From Syntrophomonas sp. UBA5314 (GTDB lineage: Bacteria > Bacillota > Syntrophomonadia > Syntrophomonadales > Syntrophomonadaceae), in contig DHRK01000017.1 in the NCBI GenBank assembly GCA_002410325.1, positions 1-62,448 of the forward strand: a DNA stretch of 62,448 nucleotides, read 5' to 3'. Positions 7,302 to 16,122 of the stretch are shown here, piece by piece. Positions within the stretch are counted from its first letter, which is position 1. Each line of letters starts with the position of its first letter. Made by a program: the position numbers and the translations under genes. Below the pieces are notes generated by a model that was given only the letters and a program-made list of their open reading frames with translations, was not told the DNA's origin and did not search any database.

Positions 7302-8330
7302 ATGAACCATACCGAGATTATTGAGCGAGTAGCCCGGCTTGAGCCGGTTGAAAGCATACCCTTCGCTTTGCTTTCATCCGGTGCGTGGGCAATCAACAGG
7401 AACGGCGTCACTCTAGAACAGGCACTCAAGCTCCAGCCTCAGGTCATGGCTGACTGGCTGTATGAAGGTTATACTTTGGTCGATTCCGATATCTCCTGGG
7501 TCGGCTCGGGATATAACAATATCGTGGTTAAAGCGGTGGGCGGGAAAATAAAGTGGCGGCGCAAGGGAACCCCGGATGTTTCTGAACCTTTGTTTAAATC
7601 CGCCGACGAGGTTGATAAGCTCGACCCGCGGGAGATAGTAAAAGACCCTGATATCCGCGTGATCTATGAAGTTACACGCCTTTTAGTGGAAAAAGAAAAG
7701 GGACAGCGGCTTGTCGGCGGCAGCATGTGGGGGCCGTTCACACTTTCCGGTCTGCTCTTCGGTGCAGACGCACTCATGCGAAGCATATATAAAAACCGTG
7801 AGGCGGTCGATAAGCTCATGCGCTTTTCCGAGGAGCTCTATCTTGCCTACATGCAGGGCTATATCGACGCCGGCGCGCGGGTGATTTTCATGGCTGAGCC
7901 TTCCGCGTCCGGCGATATGATTTCCCGGAAGCACTTCCAAGAAGTTGTCGTTCCGTACATAAAGGATATTTATCGGCGCCTTTCCGGAAAGGGCTTGATA
8001 TTGGGTCTGCACATCTGCGGCAATACTCACGACCTGCTGGATTTAATCGCCGAAAGCGGGGCGCAGATCATGTCTCTTGATTATAAAGTCGACCTGGATA
8101 TCGCCAAAGAAGCATTTGCCGGGAAAATTGCCTTCTCCGGCAATCTGAATCCGGTCAATGTGGTGCAGAATGGCACCGAAGAGGAAATCCGCCGGGAAAC
8201 CCTGGCCTGCATTAAAAAAATAGGAACAAACAGCGGTTATATAGTTATGCCGGGCTGCGACATCCCGCCTTCCACGCCTCTTGAGAATTTACAAACCATT
8301 TCCCGGACCGTGCGGACATATAAAAACTGA
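7302..8330 (+). CDS. UroD/MtaA-family methyltransferase, copy 1
   Basis: A 342-residue protein with the uroporphyrinogen-decarboxylase fold, of the branch that includes MtaA, MtbA and CmuA and moves methyl groups to or from corrinoids. The zinc-thiolate motif is visible as LHICGNTHD (H237, C239) and MPGCDIPPSTPLENL (C319). FMAEPSASGDMIS (about 197-208) is the usual UroD-fold acidic loop. ATG 7302 follows AGAGGAGG at 7286-7293. It is 59 bases downstream of the corrinoid protein, its probable partner. Substrate (O-, N-, S- or halomethyl) cannot be read from sequence. Confidence 0.88.
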   Translation: MNHTEIIERVARLEPVESIPFALLSSGAWAINRNGVTLEQALKLQPQVMADWLYEGYTLVDSDISWVGSGYNNIVVKAVGGKIKWRRKGTPDVSEPLFKSADEVDKLDPREIVKDPDIRVIYEVTRLLVEKEKGQRLVGGSMWGPFTLSGLLFGADALMRSIYKNREAVDKLMRFSEELYLAYMQGYIDAGARVIFMAEPSASGDMISRKHFQEVVVPYIKDIYRRLSGKGLILGLHICGNTHDLLDLIAESGAQIMSLDYKVDLDIAKEAFAGKIAFSGNLNPVNVVQNGTEEEIRRETLACIKKIGTNSGYIVMPGCDIPPSTPLENLQTISRTVRTYKN

Positions 8331-8433
8331 TATTTAAGGGACGCTGCCTCCCGGCCCGGCTTTTTGAACCTTCACCCCTTATAACTGCGATTTGTGCTCG
8401 AACTATATTTTTTGAAACGGAGGATTATTATCA

Positions 8434-9987
8434 ATGAGTTATTTGCAGAACCGCGAACCGCCCAAACGTGAAAACCGCCTCGGTGCTTGTATAGTATATG
8501 GAGGCACGCTATGCAATCTGGCCGACAAAGGCAGGCGATTCAGCTGCCTTAGGGACGGCAGCCGCAGCTTTACCCAGGGGTCGATCTGCCTGCTGCTGCC
8601 TGGCATTTCTATACTTAACACTCTGCCTGACAATGTCAATCTGGTGCATGGTGCGGTAGGCTGCGGAGCATGCTCCCATTCGCAGAATGCCAATACCCGT
8701 TCGGGCGGGAATATGCGCACCGGCTCGGTGCGCGATGCAATGTGGCTCTCCACCGCCTTAAACGAGATTGATGTCATCTCCGGTGCGGAAAATAAACTGT
8801 ATAACGCCATACTGGAAGCCGACCGCCTCTATCGGCCAAAGACCATAACCGTGGTAGTAAGCTGCGTACCGAGCATCATTGGCGACGATGTGGACGGCGT
8901 GGTAGACCGGGCGCAGAAAGAGGTAGCGGCGCGCATTATTCCGGTCCATTGCGAGGGCTTCAAAACAAAAATTTGGGCGACCTCTTATGACGCGATTTAT
9001 CACGGTATGGCCCGGTCGCTTTTCGAGGACCCGGAAGTCAACGAACCTATCATCAAGGATGATCTGTATGAGGAACGCCTGTCTTACCAAAAGAAGCATA
9101 CGGTCAACCTGTTTACCGTTTCCTCCATGGGGCTTGCCGACGAGCAAGAGTTGACCCGTTATTTGAACGTATTGGATCAGACTGTCAACGTTTTCCCGAC
9201 ATTTGCCGATACCGCCAAGGCATATACCCTGAAATATGCCGGGCTTTCCGTCAGCACCTGCCCAACCCACGACGATTACTTGCTTGAGTATCTGCGCGAA
9301 GAGTATGGCGTGCCTTATATTATCCGGCACATGCCGATTGGCATTGAAAATACCAGCGAATGGATACGCGATGTTGCGGCCCACCTTAACAAGAGCGATG
9401 TCGCCGAGCAGTTGATCGCGCGTGAAACCGCGGAGCTTAACGCCGCTCTTGACCAATACCGCTCGTTTTTCAAAGGGAAGCGCGTGTTTATCAGCGCCGG
9501 AGAATTCCGCGCCCTGGCTACCGCCAATCTGCTGCACGATTTGGGGTTCGAGATCGCCGGCATCCGCTCGTTCCACCATGATGAATTCGCCAACGTGGAA
9601 TATGAAAAGCTGCTGAAAAACGCCAGCGAGGATCTGATCGTCAACATCGCCAACGTCCAGCCCTTTGAAGAGGCCAATCTGCTCAAGGCCATAAAGCCCG
9701 ACCTTTTCCTGGGCCATTGGAACGATAACTCCACTGCCACAAAACTTGGCATTCCTTCACATACCATTTACAACTCAGGCCTTGCTTATATAGGCTATCG
9801 CGGAGCCTTTGAACTGGCCCGCAGGCTTTACAGGCAACTGGCCAACCCGGCGTTTAACCGTAATCTGAGCAAATATGTCCAGCTGCCCTATAAAGAGGAT
9901 TGGTACGGCAAAAACCCCTTTAGCTACATTAAGTCCGGACTGGATGTGCCGGAGGATTACATATCAAAGGAGGAAACAGCTCTATGA
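8434..9987 (+). CDS. Nitrogenase component 1-like protein, NifD/NifE-type subunit
   Basis: A 517-residue member of the nitrogenase component-1 superfamily. Recognisable NifD-like blocks are LVHGAVGCGACSHSQNAN, VISGAENKL, VVSCVPSIIGDDVDGVV and IPVHCEGF. Cysteines C52, C77 (or C80) and C144 have spacings of 25 and 67, close to the NifD P-cluster ligands C62, C88 and C154 (26 and 66). Further on, STCPTHDDYLLEYLREEYG aligns by hand with the NifD segment holding cofactor ligand C275, so C276 is in register. The His442 region (GIPSHTIYNSGLAY) has Y446 in place of histidine. Not a true nitrogenase subunit by context. Its stop overlaps the start of the next gene (ATGA). Confidence 0.9.
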   Translation: MSYLQNREPPKRENRLGACIVYGGTLCNLADKGRRFSCLRDGSRSFTQGSICLLLPGISILNTLPDNVNLVHGAVGCGACSHSQNANTRSGGNMRTGSVRDAMWLSTALNEIDVISGAENKLYNAILEADRLYRPKTITVVVSCVPSIIGDDVDGVVDRAQKEVAARIIPVHCEGFKTKIWATSYDAIYHGMARSLFEDPEVNEPIIKDDLYEERLSYQKKHTVNLFTVSSMGLADEQELTRYLNVLDQTVNVFPTFADTAKAYTLKYAGLSVSTCPTHDDYLLEYLREEYGVPYIIRHMPIGIENTSEWIRDVAAHLNKSDVAEQLIARETAELNAALDQYRSFFKGKRVFISAGEFRALATANLLHDLGFEIAGIRSFHHDEFANVEYEKLLKNASEDLIVNIANVQPFEEANLLKAIKPDLFLGHWNDNSTATKLGIPSHTIYNSGLAYIGYRGAFELARRLYRQLANPAFNRNLSKYVQLPYKEDWYGKNPFSYIKSGLDVPEDYISKEETAL

Positions 9988-11321
9988 GCAGCTATATAGA
10001 ACGCCCCCGCTATTTTTGTTCCCTGGGCGGCGCGCTTTCCACATTGGAGGCTTTGCCTGAAACCATCCCTATTCTGCACTGCGCCATCGGCTGCGCGGGC
10101 AGTATCGCCTGGGCGCAGAATGGAGGTTCAGCTCTGCAGGTTGGCGGTTATTGCGGCGGCCTGGCGGTTCCCAGTTCCAATGTGGAAGAGAACGACGTGA
10201 TTTTCGGAGGAGCCAGCCGACTCCAGGAGCAGGTCAAAACGACGCTGGAGCTGATGGACGGACGGTTGTATGTGATCCTCACCGGCTGCGTCACTGAAAT
10301 AATCGGCGACGATATACATGCTGTCGCCTCGGAATTTTCCGATCAAGGGGTGGATATCGTCGCGGCCAACACCGGCGGTTTCAAAGGAAATTCCTATTAC
10401 GGTTATGATCTCGTCCTTTCGGCTATTGCCCAACAATATGTAAAAGAAGGTGTTCCCACTAAAAAAGGCAGTGTGAACATCCTGGGCATCGTACCGTATA
10501 TGGACGCCTTCTGGCGCGGGAACCTGACCGGCGTCCGGCGTCTTCTGCAGAAGCTGGGGGTTGAGGTCAACACCTTCTTCACTTATGAGGATACGCTGGA
10601 TAACGTCCGGAATTCATCTGCCGCCGAACTCAATATCGTGCTCTCCGACGTATACGGCCTGGATACCGCCAAAACCTATGAGGAAGTCCACGGGGTTCCC
10701 TACATCACCGCCACCCTTCCCATAGGCCCAACCGCCAGCGAAGAACTGCTCAGAGACGTCGCTAAGACGCTCCGGCTTGATGTTGACGTGGAAGCGGTTA
10801 TCCGCGAGGAAAACTTAAAATATTACAAATATCTGGAGCCGCTGGCGGATGTTTATAATGATGCGGACCTGCAGAAATATGCTGTAATCGTGGCAGATGT
10901 GAACTATGCTGTTTCCATCACCCGCTTTTTGCTGGACGACCTGGGCTGGATTCCGGTCATCACTCAATTCACTGACGTGCTGGTGGAGGAGCAGAAGGAG
11001 CAGATCACGAAAAAGCTCACTGCCGCCGCTCCTCTCCAAAGCCCAAGGGTGGTTTTTGACACCAACGCCAGCGAAGTGATCAGGTATATCAACGAGCTGT
11101 ACCCCAAGCGGGCGCCGGACAAATATGCGGAGACCATCGCCCCCGCTTTTGTTATAGGCAGTTCCCTGGAGCGGTCGGTGGCTTCAAAAATCGGCGCGCC
11201 GCACCTGAGCGTCAGTTTCCCCGTATCAAACCGCGCCGTGCTCGGGCGCGGGTACACTGGTTTTGACGGTGGATTGGTGCTGATCGAAGACCTGCTCAGT
11301 TCGGCAGTCGCCGCGCGATAA
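9984..11321 (+). CDS. Nitrogenase component 1-like protein, NifK/NifN-type subunit
   Basis: A 445-residue partner of the preceding subunit, translationally coupled through an ATGA overlap. It starts almost directly with the first cluster cysteine: RYFCSLGGA (C12), LHCAIGCAGS (C33, C37) and LTGCVTEIIGDD (C102). The C12-C37 and C37-C102 spacings (25 and 65) resemble the P-cluster ligands of NifK. It also contains DVIFGGASRLQEQV and NTGGFKGN, both nitrogenase-superfamily hallmarks. The long N-terminal extension of NifK is absent, as in NifN, BchB and other nitrogenase-like proteins. Together the two genes should form an alpha2beta2-type reductase. Which Fe protein drives it is unknown; none is encoded nearby. 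Confidence 0.9.
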   Translation: MSSYIERPRYFCSLGGALSTLEALPETIPILHCAIGCAGSIAWAQNGGSALQVGGYCGGLAVPSSNVEENDVIFGGASRLQEQVKTTLELMDGRLYVILTGCVTEIIGDDIHAVASEFSDQGVDIVAANTGGFKGNSYYGYDLVLSAIAQQYVKEGVPTKKGSVNILGIVPYMDAFWRGNLTGVRRLLQKLGVEVNTFFTYEDTLDNVRNSSAAELNIVLSDVYGLDTAKTYEEVHGVPYITATLPIGPTASEELLRDVAKTLRLDVDVEAVIREENLKYYKYLEPLADVYNDADLQKYAVIVADVNYAVSITRFLLDDLGWIPVITQFTDVLVEEQKEQITKKLTAAAPLQSPRVVFDTNASEVIRYINELYPKRAPDKYAETIAPAFVIGSSLERSVASKIGAPHLSVSFPVSNRAVLGRGYTGFDGGLVLIEDLLSSAVAAR

Positions 11322-11342
11322 GCAGGAAGGAGGCCTTTCTAC

Positions 11343-12368
11343 TTGAACGACGCCTTTTCTCCAAGAGAACGACTGATCCGGACACTGGGCAAGCAGCCGG
11401 TGGAACGGCCGCCGGTCATCTGCCCCGGCGGCATGATGAATGCGGCCATCGTCGATGTAATGAATGCCACCGGGCATACTCTACCCGCCGCCCACAGCGA
11501 CTGGCGGCTTATGGCCAGCCTGGCGGCGGATGTGCAGGAACTGACCGGCTTCGAAAATATCGGCCTGCCATTCTGTATGACGGTGGAGGCTGAAGCTTTG
11601 GGCAGTGAAATCAACTTCGGAACTTTGGAGTGCGAACCCAAGATTGAGCGGGAGAAATTTGGCGGCGTCGAAACGGTGGAGTATCTCCCCCGCGGCGCGG
11701 TGGCTAGAAGCCCGCGCGCAGGCGTGGTCATTCAGTCGGTCGCGGAGCTTTCCAAACGATACCCTGACATTCCGGTCATCGGCAGCGTGACCGGTCCGGT
11801 CAGCACCGCCGCCTCCATCGTGGATCCCATGACCTTTTTGAAGCAGTTGAGAAAAAACCGGGCCGCCGCGCACCGGGTCATGGACTATGTAACCGATCAG
11901 TTAACCGATTATGCCCGCCTTCTGGCAGAAAACGGCGCATCGGTCATAGCTATCGCCGACCCCACTGCAACCGGGGAGATTCTGGGCCCCAGGTTTTTTG
12001 ACGAGTTCGCCGTACCGTATTTGAATAGATTGGCAGAAGCCGTACATGGGCTTGGCGTGCCGGTAATCGTTCACATCTGCGGGGATGTTAAAATGATCAA
12101 ACCCCTGCTGGCAAAGCTGGGCGGCGATGCTTTGAGCGTAGATGCGCTGGTCAGCTTAAAACGGCTCAAATCGGAGCTTGACGGCGTAACCGTCATGGGC
12201 AACGTAAGCACTTATTTGCTGCAATCCGGTGAAGAAGACTCGGTGCGAACGGCCGCACAAAGACTGAGGGCCAACGAAATCGATATCATAGCGCCGGCCT
12301 GCGGTCTGAGCACTTCTACGCCTCTGAACAATATCAAAGCTCTCACCCGGGCTGTCACAGCCGAATGA
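11343..12368 (+). CDS. UroD/MtaA-family methyltransferase, copy 2
   Basis: A 341-residue protein of the MtaA/CmuA branch of the UroD superfamily, clearly different from copy 1. The zinc motif is VHICGDVK (H244, C246) with C320 in APACGLSTSTPL, and AIADPTATGEILGP (about 203-216) is the acidic loop. The start is TTG 11343, with AAGGAGG at about 11327-11333; no ATG lies nearby in frame. Two such enzymes beside one corrinoid protein suggest one loads and the other unloads the methyl group, as MtbA-like and MttB-like partners do in other systems. That division of labour is inference. Confidence 0.87.
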   Translation: MNDAFSPRERLIRTLGKQPVERPPVICPGGMMNAAIVDVMNATGHTLPAAHSDWRLMASLAADVQELTGFENIGLPFCMTVEAEALGSEINFGTLECEPKIEREKFGGVETVEYLPRGAVARSPRAGVVIQSVAELSKRYPDIPVIGSVTGPVSTAASIVDPMTFLKQLRKNRAAAHRVMDYVTDQLTDYARLLAENGASVIAIADPTATGEILGPRFFDEFAVPYLNRLAEAVHGLGVPVIVHICGDVKMIKPLLAKLGGDALSVDALVSLKRLKSELDGVTVMGNVSTYLLQSGEEDSVRTAAQRLRANEIDIIAPACGLSTSTPLNNIKALTRAVTAE

Positions 12369-12386
12369 TTTTTTAGGAGTGACTCC

Positions 12387-14054
12387 ATGCCAACCATAAG
12401 TTTTATCAACCAGAATCTCAATATCACGGTAGCTCCCGGCGCCACGATACTGGAAGCCGCCCGCGCCGCAAATATCGAAATAGAATCCCCCTGCAACGCC
12501 GTCGGCACCTGCGGGAAATGCAGTGTCCGTCTTTTAGACGCCGCGCAGCTTGACCACGTGAATGACAGCAGCGATAACCACCTCTCTCAAGTCGACCGGG
12601 CGGCAGGTTATGTACTGGCCTGCCAGACCAGTGTATACGGCGATATCGAAGTGATCGTTCACAGCAAGGCTGATGAGAACCGTAGGCTGAACATCCTTGC
12701 TGAAGGTGAATCCTTCGATTATGCGGGCGACCCTTACATAACCAAACGCGCGGGTGGCGATGTCACAAAGGTTTTCGGAGGCGAGACCCTGCTGGGGATA
12801 GAACCTGGAGATACCACGGAGTACGCTTATGGCATCGCGCTGGACATAGGCACCACTACTCTGGTGGCGGAATTGATTCACCTGCCTACCGGAGAGCGGC
12901 TTGCTTCCGAAAGTATGCTCAATCCGCAAAGCACCTATGCGCAGGATGTACTGACCCGCATTCATTTTGCCGCGCAGGAGGGCGGCCTGCAGACGTTGCA
13001 CGAGGCTTTTCTTTCCGCTTTTTCATCCCTGCGCGACCGCCTGATCCAGACGGCGAAAATCAATCCCCGGCATGTCTACGAGGTTGTCTACAGCGGCAAC
13101 ACTACCATGCTGCATCTCGCCGCCGGCGTTGATCCGGCTCCTTTAGGAAAATATCCTTACATTCTCAATATAATCGGAGGGGAGCATATCCCGGCAACCT
13201 CCCTCGGGCTTTCCCCGTTTGGGCAGATCTATCTTCCCCCTATCATATCGGCCTTTGTGGGAGCGGATATTACTTCCGGAATACTTGTTTCGCGTCTGGA
13301 ACAAAAAGCCGGTGCGACATTGTTTATCGACATCGGCACCAACGGTGAGATCGTATTGGCGCAGGGCGGCCGTCTGGCCGCAACGTCCACCGCCGCCGGT
13401 CCGGCTTTTGAGGGAATGAACATCGTCTGCGGCGCACGCGCTGTTCCGGGCAGCGTGGAGCAGTTTCAGATCGACGGCGACGGCCGGCCGGCCTATAAAA
13501 CTATTGGCGGAGCCAGGGCTATTGGTATCTGCGGCAGCGGGCTGTTGGATATTGTGGGTGAACTCGTACGCAGCGGAGTGGTCGGCAAAAACGGCCGTTT
13601 TGTAAGCCCCGACCAGGGCGGGTATGCCGAGCCGCTCAAAGCCGCGATGCGCAGGCATGAAGGCAAATTCGCGTTCTTCATCACCGATGATGTCTTTATT
13701 ACCCAGCGGGATATCCGGCAGGTCCAACTTGCGAAAGGAGCTATCCGCTCAGGCATCACGGCCTTGCTGGCCAAGCTCTCCATTCCCGAGACCTTTGTCG
13801 ACGAAGTCCTGATCGCTGGCTCCTTCGGTTATCATCTGTGCGAAAGCAGTCTGTTGAACATTGGCTTGATCCCTCCTGCTTTTGCGGGCAAGGTGCGATT
13901 TGTAGGCAACACTTCGCAGTCGGGCGCTGCGGCTTTCCTGCTGAACACCGGCTTTCGCGCCGGAATGCGGGAAATGGCTTTAAAAGTGGATAAGGTCGAA
14001 CTTGCCGACACTCCCGACTTTGAAAAACTGTTTATTGCGTCCCTGGGGTTTTGA
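12387..14054 (+). CDS. Corrinoid activation protein (RACE/DUF4445, ASKHA ATPase)
   Basis: A 555-residue reductive activator of corrinoid enzymes. The N-terminal [2Fe-2S] ferredoxin domain has ESPCNAVGTCGKCSV and LACQ (C36, C42, C45, C79). A linker leads to an ASKHA-type ATPase domain that starts GIALDIGTTTLVAELI and contains SGNTTMLHLAAG, FIDIGTNGEIVLA and GICGSGLLDIVGEL. Family members use ATP to push an electron onto Co(II) when a corrinoid protein has been oxidised, restoring Co(I). The natural client here is the corrinoid protein at 6598. ATG 12387 follows a TAGGAGT site. Because no NifH homologue is seen, a second role in reducing the nitrogenase-like pair is conceivable but unsupported. 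Confidence 0.92.
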   Translation: MPTISFINQNLNITVAPGATILEAARAANIEIESPCNAVGTCGKCSVRLLDAAQLDHVNDSSDNHLSQVDRAAGYVLACQTSVYGDIEVIVHSKADENRRLNILAEGESFDYAGDPYITKRAGGDVTKVFGGETLLGIEPGDTTEYAYGIALDIGTTTLVAELIHLPTGERLASESMLNPQSTYAQDVLTRIHFAAQEGGLQTLHEAFLSAFSSLRDRLIQTAKINPRHVYEVVYSGNTTMLHLAAGVDPAPLGKYPYILNIIGGEHIPATSLGLSPFGQIYLPPIISAFVGADITSGILVSRLEQKAGATLFIDIGTNGEIVLAQGGRLAATSTAAGPAFEGMNIVCGARAVPGSVEQFQIDGDGRPAYKTIGGARAIGICGSGLLDIVGELVRSGVVGKNGRFVSPDQGGYAEPLKAAMRRHEGKFAFFITDDVFITQRDIRQVQLAKGAIRSGITALLAKLSIPETFVDEVLIAGSFGYHLCESSLLNIGLIPPAFAGKVRFVGNTSQSGAAAFLLNTGFRAGMREMALKVDKVELADTPDFEKLFIASLGF

Positions 14055-14056
14055 GT

Positions 14057-14866
14057 ATGCGGGCCGTCATTCACCACTCACCGAATAAAATACCAGGTCT
14101 TTACTGCGCCACCGGGGAAAACGCAGTCAGGACCGAAGACAGCCTCTTTCTGACTCTCCCGGATGATTTTGCCGCTGAAGCCCGGGCCCTGGGCGCGCAG
14201 ACGCGGGCCACGGCCAGCGGCTTTTGGGAGGTGATCCCTCAGATTAGGGCTCCTGAGCAGCTGCTCGATATCCCCTATCTGCCGGACAAACCTGTCATCC
14301 GGGATCTGCTGGCGAAAATCGAACGGCGTTCGGAGGCGCACAATGTGCTTTTGAATGTGAGCGCCCCCTATTCTTTGCTGGCCCAAATCTCATCCCCAAA
14401 GCTTCCGGCATGGCTGCTTCGCCGCCCCGACGCCGTCCATGCCGCGCTTGGCTCCCTTACGGGTGCTCTGGCCGATTATATAGGGAAAGCTTTTGACCGG
14501 GGCGTTAAGATGGTTTCAATGGCGGACCCTCATGCTCAGCGCGAGCTGTTGGGAGAAAAATGCCATATGGGATTTGCCGCTCAATATCAGCTCCGCCTGC
14601 TGGAACGTCTCGTGCAAAGCCCTTGCCATGGTATAGTGCATCTGTGCCCGTTCAGCTTTACGCCGCTGGAGAAATACGGTTTGCTGGCCCTGTCCGACCT
14701 GACGCCGGCGGAATCATTTTATGAAAGGATTCTGTTAGATGCGGCCAATAGCGCTGACAGGGTTGTTTTGATCGGGCATCAATGCCCCCATACGCGATTT
14801 ACCAGGCATTTATATCAATTGGTGCTGACACAGCCCTTAAAAGAGCGGTTCCCGAAAGCTTTGTGA
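14057..14866 (+). CDS. Compact divergent UroD/MtaA-like protein, copy 3
   Basis: A 269-residue protein that I read as a shortened relative of the UroD/MtaA methyltransferases. It keeps an acidic loop (VSMADPHAQRELLGE, about 153-167) and a zinc-type motif: VHLCPFSFTPLEKYG (H195, C197) with C243 in GHQCPHTRFT. About 70 residues of the usual fold are missing and the N-terminal part is not recognisable. The start is ATG 14057, two bases after the stop of the activator gene; TTG 14051 is an alternative, and no strong ribosome binding site is seen, so translation is probably coupled. Function is unknown; it may be a substrate-specific subunit or a corrinoid docking partner. Confidence 0.7.
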   Translation: MRAVIHHSPNKIPGLYCATGENAVRTEDSLFLTLPDDFAAEARALGAQTRATASGFWEVIPQIRAPEQLLDIPYLPDKPVIRDLLAKIERRSEAHNVLLNVSAPYSLLAQISSPKLPAWLLRRPDAVHAALGSLTGALADYIGKAFDRGVKMVSMADPHAQRELLGEKCHMGFAAQYQLRLLERLVQSPCHGIVHLCPFSFTPLEKYGLLALSDLTPAESFYERILLDAANSADRVVLIGHQCPHTRFTRHLYQLVLTQPLKERFPKAL

Positions 14867-14951
14867 TTGTATTTAAAAAATGTCGTGCCAATACGGACGC
14901 TACCCTTTCCCATGCGATTTTGGAAAATTTTTATTGAGGAGTGTGTATATC

Positions 14952-16043
14952 ATGAAAAAAACTGCTTTGATTTTATCTCTGATTATGGCAACGGTTCTCT
15001 TTATTTCGGGCTGCTCGAAAAGCTCTGAGGTGGCGCAGACCCAAACCGACGCGGGAAAGCTTGAACAGGCCACATTTGCCCTGGGGCACCTCAACTCAAC
15101 CGCTCACCTTCTGGGATTTGTTGCGGCTGAAGAAGGATTCTTCGCAGAGGAAGGCCTGAATGTTACTCTCAATCAGTTTTCAAATGCTGGCGAATTGGTG
15201 TCCGGATTGGAATCTGGCAAGCTTGACGCCGCCTTCATCGGCTCCGTGCCGGTTATCACCAACCAGGCCAACGGCCACGACATAACGGTATTTGGCGGCG
15301 CCATGACCAATGGGCACGGCTATGTCTTAAAAACCAAATATGTCCCCGCAAACTTTAAAGAGGGCGATATTACCGTACTGAAGGGCCGCAATGTCGCCAG
15401 CGTGAAAAACAGCGTGCAGGATCTGGAGCTTCAGGTACTTCTGAAAAATGCCAATATCGAAATCGGCCAGGGCCCCGATAAAGTAAATATTGTCTATTTT
15501 GCGAGCCAGAAAGACGCTTACAACGCGCTCGCCAGCGATGAAATTGACGCTGCTTCAGTATATTCGCCCTATGCTTCTGTTGCTAAAAATGCCGGCCACA
15601 CCGTCGTTTATTATTGCAACGAAGTAGAGGTCTTTGAGAATCAGCCCTGCTGCCGTCAGGTCGCGCTGACCTCTGCCCTGGCCGCCAAGCCGAATACCTA
15701 CACCGCCTTTGAGCGCGCTCTTATCAAAGCATACAAATTCTCACAGGAGAACCCATCCAAAACGGTGGACGATGTCGCGAAATATATCACTATTGACAAA
15801 AAAGACATCCAATACGAAGTATACGGTGGCCACTCCGTGTCGCATCCCGACCCTGACAAAAAGGCTACCTCGACGTTGAAAGACAGCACGGTCGAATTTG
15901 GCTATACCCAGGGAAAAAACTATGACATAAATGTGCTGTATAACACAACGATTTATAAAACAGCCCTGGAACAACTGCTTGCCGAAAACCCGAACGATCA
16001 GATTTACGCCAAGCTCCTGGAGCATTTCAAAGCAGCCGACTGA
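14952..16043 (+). CDS. ABC importer substrate-binding lipoprotein (SsuA/TauA/NMT1-like)
   Basis: A 363-residue lipoprotein anchored outside the membrane. The signal is MKKTALILSLIMATVLFISG, with the lipid-modified cysteine next. The body is a type-2 periplasmic-binding fold of the NitT/TauT group: LGHLNSTAHLLGFVAAEEGF, GLNVTLNQFSNAGELVSGL, then LDAAFIGSVP. Such proteins bind sulfonates, nitrate, aromatic acids, thiamine precursors or similar small molecules. ATG 14952 follows TTGAGGAGTG at about 14934-14943. It begins the import module of the operon and presumably delivers the substrate of the methyltransferase/nitrogenase-like enzymes. Confidence 0.92.
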   Translation: MKKTALILSLIMATVLFISGCSKSSEVAQTQTDAGKLEQATFALGHLNSTAHLLGFVAAEEGFFAEEGLNVTLNQFSNAGELVSGLESGKLDAAFIGSVPVITNQANGHDITVFGGAMTNGHGYVLKTKYVPANFKEGDITVLKGRNVASVKNSVQDLELQVLLKNANIEIGQGPDKVNIVYFASQKDAYNALASDEIDAASVYSPYASVAKNAGHTVVYYCNEVEVFENQPCCRQVALTSALAAKPNTYTAFERALIKAYKFSQENPSKTVDDVAKYITIDKKDIQYEVYGGHSVSHPDPDKKATSTLKDSTVEFGYTQGKNYDINVLYNTTIYKTALEQLLAENPNDQIYAKLLEHFKAAD

Positions 16044-16122
16044 TCGTTTTATCTTAAATTATTTGTACTGATCGGATGCCCGTAGAATATACGGGTTTCT
16101 GATCAGGCAGGTGGTGGTTTGT

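Noticed and set aside
8758..9717. 319-residue minus-strand open frame
   Set aside because: Antisense to the NifD-like gene, no ribosome binding site and no recognisable domain; a shadow of GC-rich coding sequence.
8434..11321. True nitrogenase nifDK
   Set aside because: His442 and Gln191/His195 equivalents are absent, no nifH, nifE, nifN or nifB is nearby, and the context is corrinoid methyl transfer.
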